Positions 6,741 to 13,859 of a stretch of DNA of 14,251 nucleotides are shown in pieces. The stretch is from contig JADJPQ010000023.1 of the NCBI GenBank assembly GCA_016713175.1, forward strand, positions 1 to 14,251, written 5' to 3'. Numbering within the stretch: position 1 is the first letter of the stretch; each line of letters begins with the position of its first letter. A program made the translations under genes and the position numbers. Source of the stretch: Planctomycetota bacterium (GTDB lineage: Bacteria; Planctomycetota; UBA1135; UBA2386). The notes under the pieces were generated by a model. That model had not been told where the DNA came from and searched no databases. It was given only the letters and a program-made list of their open reading frames with translations.

Positions 6741-9032
6741 CGTGAACTCCAGCGGCAAGGTCGACATCGACCACGCTTGCCGCTGGCGTTCTGGAGAGGT
6801 CGCCGATCGAGAAACCGTTGACCTTTCTGGGTATTCCTGACGCATCCGCGATTCAGTTGACGCCAGTCGTTGCAGGAGCGGCCAGCCACCGTCGTTGTTC
6901 CAGCAGAGCAAGAGCTCGTGCGACCGTTCGGCGACCGACATGCTCTGCCACCACAGCGCTGCGAGTTCAGCGAGCTGTGGCCCGTGCTCCGGCCTCGAGG
7001 TTCCGAACTCCACGAGCTCCAGCAGTCGTTCCAGCGCCGGCCGGAACTCTCGTTCGCGTTGTAGCAGTTCGATATGGCGCAACCGCGTGGGCTCCTGGCT
7101 GTGGATCTGCGGATGCCAGACGATCGCCTCGTAGGCTGCCTTTGCATTCGCGGTGTCGCCTTGGGCTGCCAACATGTTGGCGCGAACCCAGGCGCAGCGC
7201 ATGCCTGCGGCTCCCAGGCGCTCGGCGGTTTGCAGGCGCGCTTTCGCTTCGCGGAACTCGCCCACCTGCACCATGCAGTCGGCCAGGGCGACCGCGAGAA
7301 GCCCGACCTGGGGCATCTCGTCAAAGGCGCGCGTCAATCGCATGTAGGCAGCGGCAGGGTTGCCGCGTGCGAGCAGCGCCTGCCCGAGCGCTCCGTCCAC
7401 CAGCGGATCCGGCGCTCCAGGAACGAGATCGAGCTCTGCCCATGCCTCCGTGCTGGCTTGCAGATCATCGAGCAAGAACGCATACAAGCCGCGCAGCCGG
7501 GGATCCGAAGCGAGATGGAGTGGCAAGCGCTCGGCCAGGGCGTAGTGGTCTGGTCTCGTCCCGCTGGCAGCGGCCATCCTGGCCAGAACGCCATCTGCCA
7601 GTGCCACGACTTCGCGTTCGCGTGCGGCGCCAAGGTCGTCAGAGCACTGGAGAGCGAGGTCGAAGTGTCCCAGCGCCTGGGTCGTACGCTGGAGCAGCCG
7701 GTCGGTTGGCGTGCGCGGGCGGGTTGCGTCGCGTCCCGGGCCCTCGTCGTAGAACTCGCGAAGGAGGGCGGCATGCGCATTGCGCAAGTGCTCCTTGAAT
7801 GCGATCGGCGCAGTCAATCGTGCTGCAACCTGCCAGGTCGCCAGAACCGTCACCAGCGCCATGACCAGCGCCGCAAGGCCGGCCGCTACGACAGCGCGCC
7901 GGTTTCGGCGCGCCAGGCGCCACAATCGCGGCAAGGCCGCGATCGGCCTTGCCGCGATCGGCCGCAGCGCCAGCACATTCTCGAGATCCGCCGCCACCGC
8001 ATCTGCCGTCGCATACCGGTCCGCCATACGCGGCTCCAGGCACTTGCCGACGACCGTCTCCAGGTCGCGCGGCAACCCGAGCTTCGTCAGTGGCTGTCGC
8101 CTGCGCGCCTCGATGCTGGCGCACAATTCGACCGCCGATTGCCCCGGGAACGCCGGCGAGCCCGCCAGTGCCAAGTGCAGCATCGCGCCGAGCGCGAACA
8201 CGTCCGACGGTGGCCCGATCCGCTCGTTGGCGCCGGCCAACTGTTCGGGCGGTGCAAACGCGAGTGTGCCGACGATCTGTCCCGACCGCGTCAGGCTGGT
8301 ATCCGTGTCGTGCACCAACCCGAAGTCCGACAACAACGGTGTGCCGTCGGCGCGCAGCAGGATGTTGCTCGGCTTGACATCGCGATGCACCAGCCCGCAG
8401 CGATGCACTTCGGCGAGGGCGCGCGCGATCGCGATCCCGAGACGGCAGAACCACACCATCGGGTCGCGCGGCAACCGTTCGCTGCCTGCCCGGCCGAAGC
8501 TGATCTCGGGAACCGACGGATCGCGCCGTTGGCTGCCCAGTTCGGCCAGCACATCCGCCAGGCTCTTGCCGTCGATCCACTCCATCGCATAAGCGAGCAG
8601 CGAGCCGGTCTCGAACACGTCGACGATCGTCACCACGTGCGGATGCCGCACCTTGGCAAGGCCCCGTGCCTCGGCGAGAAAGCGCCGCCGCGCCCGTTCA
8701 CTGCCGGCGACGAACTCCGGCAGCACCTTCAACGCCACCAGGCGATCGAGCCCGAGCTGGCGCGCGGCGTAGACGATCCCCATACCGCCGCGACCGATCT
8801 CGTGCAGGACGTCGTAGCCCGGAACCCGCGGCAAGGGTTGTGGGCGCACCAGGGCGGTGCCGCGAGCCGTCGTCACCAGTTCCTCGATTTCGGCGCGCAG
8901 ATCCGGCCGTTCGGCGGCCAGTTCGTCGGCCGTCAGTTCGTGCCCTGCGGACCAGGCGCGCAGGATGCGGTCGAGCGCGGTGTCGAGGAACGCCTGCGCT
9001 GCGGCGTCCGGCGGCGGGCAGGATTGGTTCAC
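5202..9032 (-). CDS. Ser/Thr protein kinase with TM and TPR-like region, in frame with a secreted-type kelch protein
   Basis: A Hanks-type kinase that would phosphorylate unknown Ser/Thr targets from the inner membrane. Read from GTG 9032, 38 bases after the sigma factor stop, it is 1276 residues. The kinase domain spans ~73-345: GRGGMG loop (80-85), Lys102 in ALK, HRDVKPSN (216-223, D218 catalytic), DFG (236-238) and APPE (260-263), so it looks active. A basic stretch LARRNRR precedes one membrane helix (~380-400). Helical TPR-like sequence runs ~410-750. From residue ~765 (M at 6740) the frame enters a different protein: a signal-peptide-like segment after M810 (VAVLGFVLSALSPTPPAQ), five to six kelch repeats (D-T-W-x-W-x-G-S-x-W ... 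FGG), and a ~135-residue C-terminal beta-rich domain. This is a real fusion or two genes whose separating stop was lost. The frame also stays open upstream to 9779, but that overlaps the sigma factor in another frame and is not used. Confidence 0.75.
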   Translation of the reverse strand: MNQSCPPPDAAAQAFLDTALDRILRAWSAGHELTADELAAERPDLRAEIEELVTTARGTALVRPQPLPRVPGYDVLHEIGRGGMGIVYAARQLGLDRLVALKVLPEFVAGSERARRRFLAEARGLAKVRHPHVVTIVDVFETGSLLAYAMEWIDGKSLADVLAELGSQRRDPSVPEISFGRAGSERLPRDPMVWFCRLGIAIARALAEVHRCGLVHRDVKPSNILLRADGTPLLSDFGLVHDTDTSLTRSGQIVGTLAFAPPEQLAGANERIGPPSDVFALGAMLHLALAGSPAFPGQSAVELCASIEARRRQPLTKLGLPRDLETVVGKCLEPRMADRYATADAVAADLENVLALRPIAARPIAALPRLWRLARRNRRAVVAAGLAALVMALVTVLATWQVAARLTAPIAFKEHLRNAHAALLREFYDEGPGRDATRPRTPTDRLLQRTTQALGHFDLALQCSDDLGAAREREVVALADGVLARMAAASGTRPDHYALAERLPLHLASDPRLRGLYAFLLDDLQASTEAWAELDLVPGAPDPLVDGALGQALLARGNPAAAYMRLTRAFDEMPQVGLLAVALADCMVQVGEFREAKARLQTAERLGAAGMRCAWVRANMLAAQGDTANAKAAYEAIVWHPQIHSQEPTRLRHIELLQREREFRPALERLLELVEFGTSRPEHGPQLAELAALWWQSMSVAERSHELLLCWNNDGGWPLLQRLASTESRMRQEYPERSTVSRSATSPERQRQAWSMSTLPLEFTMTKSQIQRWIRHVPPSLQRLAAAMFLASESQQGRALAKVTPSVCCMARLGSVYGVAVLGFVLSALSPTPPAQVQWVSVSPGAAAPTNRINMTGVFDPANGLVLAYGGYTHPGFHDDLWAWNGSQRTWSLLSSAAGLLSRYDAAISQETNNRLIIFGGHPNGGTTDLADTWRWNGSTWSQLTPANSPPPRHGSAMAFDSHRGVVALFGGIRTGTILGDTWEWNGSNWSQINTPSSPMARYQHAMTYDTVRQRVLMFGGAYHTRMSNDTYEWDGSSWLLRSVAVSPTPRQTARLIWDSGRSRAVLFGGYAQNGSLVYELNDLWEWDGSTWTQRMAAGPQIPSARYAMLMVYDPIRRETVMFGGGIYYSVVHLGDTWILAPVVHADVSSTGPGCAGVLGTPTVTAASGSLPWLGDTLDLEITGLPRTLMTPILVAGFTNPGTAGLFCRPDCTLLASPDASYLLTPAGNNATWSLAIPNVASLLGGTLFAQAVTFDVAAGCIDSMSNGVQITIGGR
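7894..7913. repeat. perfect hairpin in kinase membrane-linker codons
   Basis: GCGCGCCG, loop GTTT and CGGCGCGC form an 8-bp perfect stem 11 bases from the longer hairpin at 7925-7958. Alone it could be chance at this GC content. Confidence 0.3.
7925..7958. repeat. perfect 15-bp hairpin inside kinase gene
   Basis: ATCGCGGCAAGGCCG, loop CGAT and CGGCCTTGCCGCGAT form a perfect 15-bp stem. It encodes the linker between kinase domain and membrane helix (residues ~359-369) and creates a tandem RPIAARPIAALP in the protein. A stem this long with a 4-base loop is unlikely by chance. It may be a palindromic element inserted in frame, or an mRNA structure. Confidence 0.6.
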
Positions 9033-9070
9033 GGTGGGCGGTAGAGGTTCTCGCGCCGCCACCCGTTCAC

Positions 9071-9697
9071 CTATTCCGGAAAAAGGCCGCGCGAATCGAC
9101 AAGATGTGCCTGGCGCAGGGCGCGGTGATAGCAGTCCAGACCGCGGCGGAAGCGGTAGCGAACGCCTTCGACGCCGAGGCCCAGCCTTTCGCCGACCTCC
9201 TCCATCGTGAGGTCCTCGAACAGCCGCAGCCGGACGACATCGCGGCCGTCTTCGGGAACGGCAGCCAGCGCGGCTTCCATCCGAGCGGCCAGTTCGCGAT
9301 CGGCTTCGGCGCGGCCGGGGGAGGTGGTCTGCACCGGACCGGCGTAGCAGGAGCCGCTGCTGTCGGACGAGGGGCTGCGCATGTCCGAGAACGCCACCAG
9401 TTTGCCGCGGATGCCAGCGACGGCGTGAGCGGCGAGATCGCGGATGCGATTGTCGGCGACCTGAAGCAACCAGCGGCGGAACGAGCCAGGGCCGCGCCAC
9501 TGGAAGGACTCCCGGTCGCGCCAGGCCATGAGCAAGGTCTCTTGCCAGGCGTCTTCGGCGTCGAGGTGTTGGCGGATCCGGTCGCCCATCTTGCTGCGGA
9601 TCGCGACCAGCATGGATGCCGGATTGGCTTCCGCGACCATGCGGTCCCAGTTGGCGTGGGTGCCCAGGGTCAGTGGGTGCGGTGGGTCGGCAGGCAT
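9071..9697 (-). CDS. ECF-type RNA polymerase sigma factor
   Basis: A 208-residue sigma-70 family factor that would direct RNA polymerase to a small regulon. Region 2 covers ~15-90, with LDAEDAWQETLLMAWR (45-60) and SFRRWLLQVADNRIRD (72-87) as the core-binding and -10 recognition helices. Region 4 covers ~135-195, with LAAVPEDGRDVVRLRLFEDL followed by the helix-turn-helix MEEVGERLGLGVEGVRYRFRR. The linker between them (~100-130) is Ser/Pro-rich. No anti-sigma factor gene is adjacent. Instead the kinase ORF starts 38 bases downstream on the same strand, a common planctomycete arrangement in which a Ser/Thr kinase is thought to regulate the sigma factor. The start at ATG 9697 lacks a clear ribosome binding site. 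RAYT lies 68 bases upstream. Confidence 0.85.
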   Translation of the reverse strand: MPADPPHPLTLGTHANWDRMVAEANPASMLVAIRSKMGDRIRQHLDAEDAWQETLLMAWRDRESFQWRGPGSFRRWLLQVADNRIRDLAAHAVAGIRGKLVAFSDMRSPSSDSSGSCYAGPVQTTSPGRAEADRELAARMEAALAAVPEDGRDVVRLRLFEDLTMEEVGERLGLGVEGVRYRFRRGLDCYHRALRQAHLVDSRGLFPE

Positions 9698-9765
9698 GGC
9701 TGGCGAGGAGCATAGCCTCGGCGCGGGGCCGCGGTGCGGGGGTGCAGCGATTGGCGAGCGGTCGT

Positions 9766-10503
9766 TCAGCCTGTGGCATCGCTAACGTTGAGTAGTCCGC
9801 GTCGCCGCCAGCCGATCGTCAGTAGCCAGGTGCGGGAATCGGTGATCGGGCGGACGATTGCTTCGAGGCCACGAACGCGAATCGTCTGCCGGAACCCATC
9901 GAACCAGGGCGCCGAGGTGAACGTGTCGATCGGCGCAATCGCGTCCACCATGCGGCCTTCGGCCGCATGGTGACGCGCGTTCTGCAGCACGTAGCGCAGC
10001 GCGTTTCTGGTCTCCCGCGGCGACTTCAGGATGTGGTCGTGGTACCGATCGGCGAACACCGAGCCCTTGCGTCGCCACAGTTTGTTGAGCTTGCGTGCGA
10101 TCCGGATCAGCAGGCCCTGCAGGCCGCGACTCAGCGATTGGCGGTCATGGGCTTCGACGATCAGGTGCAGGTGGTCGTTCAGCACGGCGTAGTGGCACAG
10201 ACGGAACGCCCCGGCTGCCGCGGCTGGGCCGCGGCAGCCGGCGACGAACGCCGCGCGCAGCGCGGCGTATTCGTCGCGGCGGCGCAGTCGCGGCAGCCCT
10301 GATCGCAGCTTGACCGTCACATGCACCGGAAATCGCGGCGCCAGCGCCGCGCGGGTCCGGTGGTCGACGCCGGCCTCCGGTCCGTTCGGTTTGCGTCCGG
10401 CGCCGGGCCGACGGCCACCGTGCTGCGGCCGGAACGGCAACAGCGGCGCCGTTGGCTTGGCGCGACGGCGGCAGTTCGACTTCGGGGCCCGTGCCGTGGT
10501 CAT
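9766..10503 (-). CDS. REP-associated tyrosine transposase (RAYT, Y1/IS200-like)
   Basis: A single-strand endonuclease of the Y1 HUH family, expected to cut and join palindromic single-stranded DNA. The protein is 245 residues. An Arg/Pro-rich N-terminus with GGRRPGAGRKPNG (29-41) leads into the RFPVHVTVKL strand (58-66). The HUH motif reads NDHLHLIVEA (109-118, H111 and H113). A helix follows with SRGLQGLLIRIARKLNKLW, then GSVFADRYHDHIL (147-159) and the tyrosine helix LRYVLQNARHH (Y171, candidate nucleophile). All catalytic elements are present, so it may be functional. The start is ATG 10503. A partial copy of its 5' end and upstream region lies at 4890-5195. The gene contains strong hairpins at 10211-10241 and 9946-9972. 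It sits just upstream of, and codirectional with, the sigma factor. Confidence 0.88.
   Translation of the reverse strand: MTTARAPKSNCRRRAKPTAPLLPFRPQHGGRRPGAGRKPNGPEAGVDHRTRAALAPRFPVHVTVKLRSGLPRLRRRDEYAALRAAFVAGCRGPAAAAGAFRLCHYAVLNDHLHLIVEAHDRQSLSRGLQGLLIRIARKLNKLWRRKGSVFADRYHDHILKSPRETRNALRYVLQNARHHAAEGRMVDAIAPIDTFTSAPWFDGFRQTIRVRGLEAIVRPITDSRTWLLTIGWRRRGLLNVSDATG
9946..9972. repeat. perfect 12-bp hairpin inside RAYT gene
   Basis: CACCATGCGGCC, loop TTC and GGCCGCATGGTG. It lies in the codons just after the catalytic tyrosine helix (ARHHAAEGRMVDA). Confidence 0.55.
10211..10241. repeat. perfect 13-bp hairpin inside RAYT gene
   Basis: CCGGCTGCCGCGG, loop CTGGG and CCGCGGCAGCCGG. It encodes CRGPAAAAGA (about residues 90-99), just before the strand leading to the HUH motif. 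The Ala run looks like an expansion relative to typical RAYT proteins as I recall them. Confidence 0.6.
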
Positions 10504-10745
10504 GTTGAATGCGCAGAAATATGGTGGAGCCGGGGCAAAGATGCAAGAACCGTTGTCGAGTTCGCGAGAGTGCGGGTGATTGCAACTGTCATGGCGACGC
10601 CCGGGGATGGCGACGGCGACCGCGGTCGCGACGGCGGTGGCCGGGAGGCCGGACGTCGCCGGAGCCGATCAGCCGGCCTGCTCCGGCAACGGCGGCAACC
10701 ACGCGCTGGCGCAACGGGAGCCACGAGGCGTCGGGCGTCGATGCC
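10446..10745 (-). repeat. RAYT 5' region and upstream repeat, full-context copy
   Basis: The partner of 4890-5195. It covers the first ~20 codons of RAYT and ~240 bases upstream of its start, ending ~90 bases before the isocitrate dehydrogenase stop. Length differences between copies are not multiples of three, so the upstream part is probably non-coding (element end, promoter or RAYT target). It includes the palindrome GACCGCGGTC at 10619-10628 and an 8-bp inverted repeat at 10658-10687. No other gene is seen between 10504 and 10835. Confidence 0.7.
10658..10687. repeat. inverted repeat sharing core with 4807-4831 hairpin
   Basis: GCCGGAGC and GCTCCGGC are separated by 14 bases. The same 8-base arms form the centre of the hairpin at the epimerase 3' end. 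Confidence 0.4.
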
Positions 10746-10835
10746 CGCGCGCGCCGCGGCTTGGCGACAGGTTGGCCAGCCAGGGTGCCAATAGCGCGCC
10801 GGCGTCGGTCAACGGCGACCGGCAGCCCCGCCGCT

Positions 10836-12055
10836 TCAGCGCTTCAGCTTCGCCTGCAGCCCCTGATCCAGCGCATCCAGGAACTGCTCGGTCGTCAACC
10901 ACGGCGCCTTGGCGTCGATCAGGATCGCCAGATCCTTCGTCATCCGCCCCGACTCCACGCGTCTCGACGCACCTTCTCCAGCGCATCGGCGAACGCGACG
11001 ACATCCGGCGTGCCGTCGAACTTGCCGCGGAACTTCAACCCTTGCGTCCACGCGAAGATCGACGCGATCGGGTTGGTCGACGTCGGCTTGCCCTTCTGGT
11101 GCTCGCGGTAGTGCCGCGTCACCGTGCCGTGCGCCGCCTCGGCTTCGACCGTCTTGCCGTCCGGCGTCATCAGCACCGACGTCATCAGGCCCAGCGGGCC
11201 GAAACCCTGCGCGACCGAATCGCTCTGCACGTCGCCGTGGTAGTTCTTGCAGGCCCAGACGAACCCGCCGTCCCACTTCATCGCCGACGCGACCATGTCG
11301 TCGATCAGCCGGTGCTCGTAGACGATGTTCTTCGCCTTGAACTTGTCGGCGAACTCCTGGTCGAACACCTGCTGGAACAGATCCTTGAAGCGGCCGTCAT
11401 AGCGCTTCAGGATCGTGTTCTTGGTCGACAGGTAGACCGGCCAGCCGCGTTCGAGGCCGTAACGCGTGTGAACGAGTGCGGGCAAAGCCGATGATCTGAT
11501 CGTCGAGGTTGGCCATCGCCAGCGCGACGCCGCCGGCTGGGAAGTCGAACCACCTTGTGCTCGATGGTCTGCGTCGCCCTTGGGCGTGAACGTGACGGTC
11601 AGCGTGCCGGCGCCAGGCACCACGAAGTCGGTGGCGCGATACTGATCGCCGAAGGCGTGCCGGCCGATGACGATCGGCCTGGTCCAGCCCGGCACCAGCC
11701 GCGGCACGTTCTTGCAGATGATCGGTTCGCGGAAGATCGTGCCGCCGACGATGTTGCGGATCGTGCCGTTCGGCGACTTCCACATCTCCTTCAGCTTGAA
11801 CTCCTGCACCCGCGCCTCGTCCGGCGTGATGGTCGCGCACTTGACCGCGACGCCGTATTGCTTCGTGGCGTTGGCGGAGTCGACGGTGACCTGGTCGTTG
11901 GTGGCATCGCGGTGCTCGATGCCGAGGTCGTAGTACTTCAGGTCGATGTCGAGGTACGGAAGGATCAGCTTCTGCTTGATGAACTTCCAGATGATGCGGG
12001 TCATCTCGTCGCCATCCATCTCGACGACGGGATTCCTGACCTTGATCTTGCTCAT
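10836..12055 (-). CDS. icd: NADP-type isocitrate dehydrogenase, with frameshifts
   Basis: A TCA-cycle enzyme converting isocitrate to 2-oxoglutarate and CO2. It belongs to the homodimeric subfamily that includes human IDH1, with ~405 residues when restored. Residues K72, S94, N96, R100, R109, R132 (in GRHAFGDQYR) and Y139 fall at the same numbers as in IDH1. KNYHGDVQSD holds the metal-binding Asp pair but has His where KNYDGD is usual. The start is ATG 12055. The frame breaks near 11562-11580 (IEHKV and then DFPAGGVALAMANL lie in other frames) and again near 11480, after which YGLERGWPVYLSTKNT resumes. It breaks once more near 10965, so the true C-terminus (SGRMTKDLAILI ... LQAKLKR) ends at TGA 10836. 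Three to four indels in a conserved housekeeping gene suggest sequence error rather than decay. Confidence 0.88.
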
Positions 12056-12127
12056 GGGCGCGATGTGCTAGCCGACGGCCCGGCGGGAAGGCAATGGTCT
12101 GTTGGACTTGTTGCCGCGTCGAACGGT

Positions 12128-13197
12128 TCAGCGCACGACGATCGTCGGCGACACGTCGACGTGCCAGTTCACGCGGCCGTGAGCGCCGTTCTCGGTATTG
12201 GCGCAGAGCGTCCGGCGGACCAGGGGCAGGTAGGCGCGAAACCAGCCATCCCGGCCGGATCCGGCGATCGGCAGGTCGTGTTCGCCGGGGTCGGCCTCGC
12301 CGGCGACGGCATGCAGCGACGCGTAGACGCCCTTGCCGGCCGCATCGACGACGCGGCCGACGACGGTGGTGAAGCCGGGATCGCGGGTTGAGATCGGCAA
12401 CGTGGCGGTCGCCGCGAAGTCGCCGTCGAGGAACGCCACTTCGGTGAAGCGGTCGCGAACGACCAGTTCGGTGAACGGGTTGCGTCGACCACAGTGAAGG
12501 TGCCGTCGGCGCGCGGCTTCTGGTGCTGGCGATGGGTGAACTGCGGCGGCGGGCGGCGACCTTTGGCGTGTGCGACCGCGTTGCCGAGGTCGTCGCGGAT
12601 CCGCCGGTGATCGTGAACCAGCCGCGGTCGAGCACGCGCAGGTCCAGCCTGGTCTCGATCGCGTGGTCGAACGGGCCCGCGACGTCGACGGCCCAGCCGA
12701 CCGGATCGATGCGGAGTTGCCGGGCGGGTTGCTCGAGGTGGACGGCGAATGCGCCGGTCTCGTCGGTGGTGGCGGTGACGGCGGTGTCGGCGTCGGCGCC
12801 AAACGATCGGATGTCGGCGAACGCAACCAGCTGGCGTAAGGCGCGAACAGGCGGGCGCGGAACGACATGCGGCGTCGCCGCGAAGCGGGTCGTCACGTCG
12901 GTGTCGGCGGCGGCGACCGGCGCTGGACGACGCAGACGCCGTCGATCCACGCGGTGATAGTGGAACCGGTTGGAATGAGTGGGTGAAGCGGCCGGCGGCG
13001 TCGGTCAGCACTTCGCCAAGGCACGTTATCGCTCTGGAAATGGATCGTGGCGCGGGGCGAACGCCGTCGAAGCCGAGGACGGTGCCGGTGAGATCCTGGG
13101 CGCTGGCAGTGGCGGCCAGCAGCAATGCGTGAAAGGCGGTGAACAGGCACGAGCGTGGCGAAGATAACCGGTCCGGCTGCAAGTTGTTTGACCGCAT
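12128..13197 (-). pseudogene. secreted protein with carboxypeptidase-regulatory-like repeats, frameshifted
   Basis: ATG 13197 begins a signal peptide (FTAFHALLLAATASAQD, with cleavage expected after ASA). Short Ig-like or transthyretin-like stretches follow in changing frames: LTGTVLGFDGVRPAPR, GEVLTDAAGRFTHSF, GSTITAWIDGVCVV, AVTATTDETGAFAVHLEQP, GWFTITGGS, then GRVVDAAGKGVYASLHAVAG and GRDGWFRAYLPLVR. The end is TGA 12128. Each block has the D-x-x-G-x-F pattern of carboxypeptidase-regulatory-like or Cna-B-like folds, so the product is an exported beta-sandwich protein of ~355 residues with unknown ligand. About six frame changes are needed. The stop lies 72 bases upstream of icd on the same strand. 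The divergent region 13198-13359 lies upstream. Confidence 0.6.
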
Positions 13198-13253
13198 GAC
13201 TCTGGCGTGTAATTCTTAGCTCCGCGACCTCAATCCCCCTCGAGTGGTGACCA

Positions 13254-13280
13254 GGGGTTGCGGGTTGCGGGGTCGGGGGG
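13254..13280 (+). promoter_or_regulatory. G-quadruplex-type motif in divergent intergenic region
   Basis: Four G tracts of 4, 3, 4 and 6 bases are separated by TTGC, TTGC and TC. This fits the standard four-tract, short-loop rule. It lies between the secreted protein start (13197, minus) and the small ORF start (13360, plus), where a structure could affect promoters. Any function is inference. Confidence 0.45.
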
Positions 13281-13359
13281 TTACGTCCCCGCTGGTTCCT
13301 TGTATCAAGGCGACCGTCGTCGACCGTTCTGAAGCCCAGACGCCACCGGAGGAGGTTCG

Positions 13360-13545
13360 ATGAGATGCTCTCTCTCTCTCTCTCTCTCGAACGCGGATCT
13401 TGTGGCGCGGCCCGCGGCCCGCGCCGCGACAGTCGTGCTTGCAGGCCTTCGCAAGCAGGCGGATCGCTGCTGGCCGGTCTGCTGGCACGTTGCGGTCGCG
13501 CAGGCGCCAGTTCCGCCATGCCCGAAGCCCAGGTGTACGCGATGA
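13360..13545 (+). CDS. small hypothetical ORF with CT microsatellite near its start
   Basis: ATG 13360 follows GGAGGAGG with a 4-base spacer, the best ribosome binding site in the window. The ORF has 61 codons and begins MRCSLSLSLSNADLVAR. The SLSLSLS is encoded by the CT tract. Codons after ~35 give Cys/Pro-rich sequence unlikely to be real. If the CT tract were shifted by one or two bases, the frame reading GGSLLAGLLARCGRAG and YAMTTACRVAGDEVLA would run to TGA 13586. That same frame, after two stops, has an open run 13665-13859 (TEPTNDVGVKVLGTHERIA) that also looks protein-like. The gene is therefore probably longer and broken, or read through indels. No family was recognised. Confidence 0.3.
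   Translation: MRCSLSLSLSNADLVARPAARAATVVLAGLRKQADRCWPVCWHVAVAQAPVPPCPKPRCTR
13368..13388. repeat. CT dinucleotide microsatellite
   Basis: Twenty-one bases of uninterrupted alternating C and T starting three codons into the small ORF. Perfect dinucleotide runs of this length are rare in GC-rich bacterial DNA and prone to slippage. Confidence 0.9.
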
Positions 13546-13818
13546 CCACGGCATGCCGCGTCGCCGGCGACGAGGTGCTGGCCTGATACGCGCTGGGCTA
13601 CGAACAAGCGCGGGATGCGCTCTTGTGGAATCCAGTATGCGTGCAAGGCGGCGAAGGGTGGTGACCTGGGTGCGTCGGGATCACCGAACCGACGAACGAT
13701 GTCGGAGTCAAGGTCTTGGGGACGCACGAACGCATCGCTGCGATGAATCTCGCGCAACGACGTGCATTGCTGGCGCCGGTGAATCCAGCGATCCGGGCGA
13801 ACTTCCCCGATATGCGTA

Positions 13819-13841
13819 GCGTTTGCGGATGGCGCAAACGC
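13819..13841. repeat. perfect 9-bp hairpin
   Basis: GCGTTTGCG, loop GATGG and CGCAAACGC. No T run follows, so a terminator role is weak. Nine-base stems are expected about once by chance in a window of this size and GC content. Confidence 0.3.
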
Positions 13842-13859
13842 GTGCGCTGTTGGTGCTGA

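Noticed and set aside
7074..9044. 656-codon plus-strand ORF opposite the kinase
   Set aside because: It is an antisense shadow of a GC-rich kinase gene, rich in Arg/Gln/His, with no motif and no ribosome binding site.
9033..9779. N-terminal extension of the kinase ORF by ~249 codons
   Set aside because: It is Arg/Pro-rich and low in complexity, and it overlaps the whole ECF sigma factor gene in another frame. The sigma factor has clear family motifs.
11397..12950. Long minus-strand ORF spanning the secreted protein and icd
   Set aside because: It is an accidental join of a true segment of the secreted protein with an off-frame reading of icd, followed by a short true icd segment exposed by indels.
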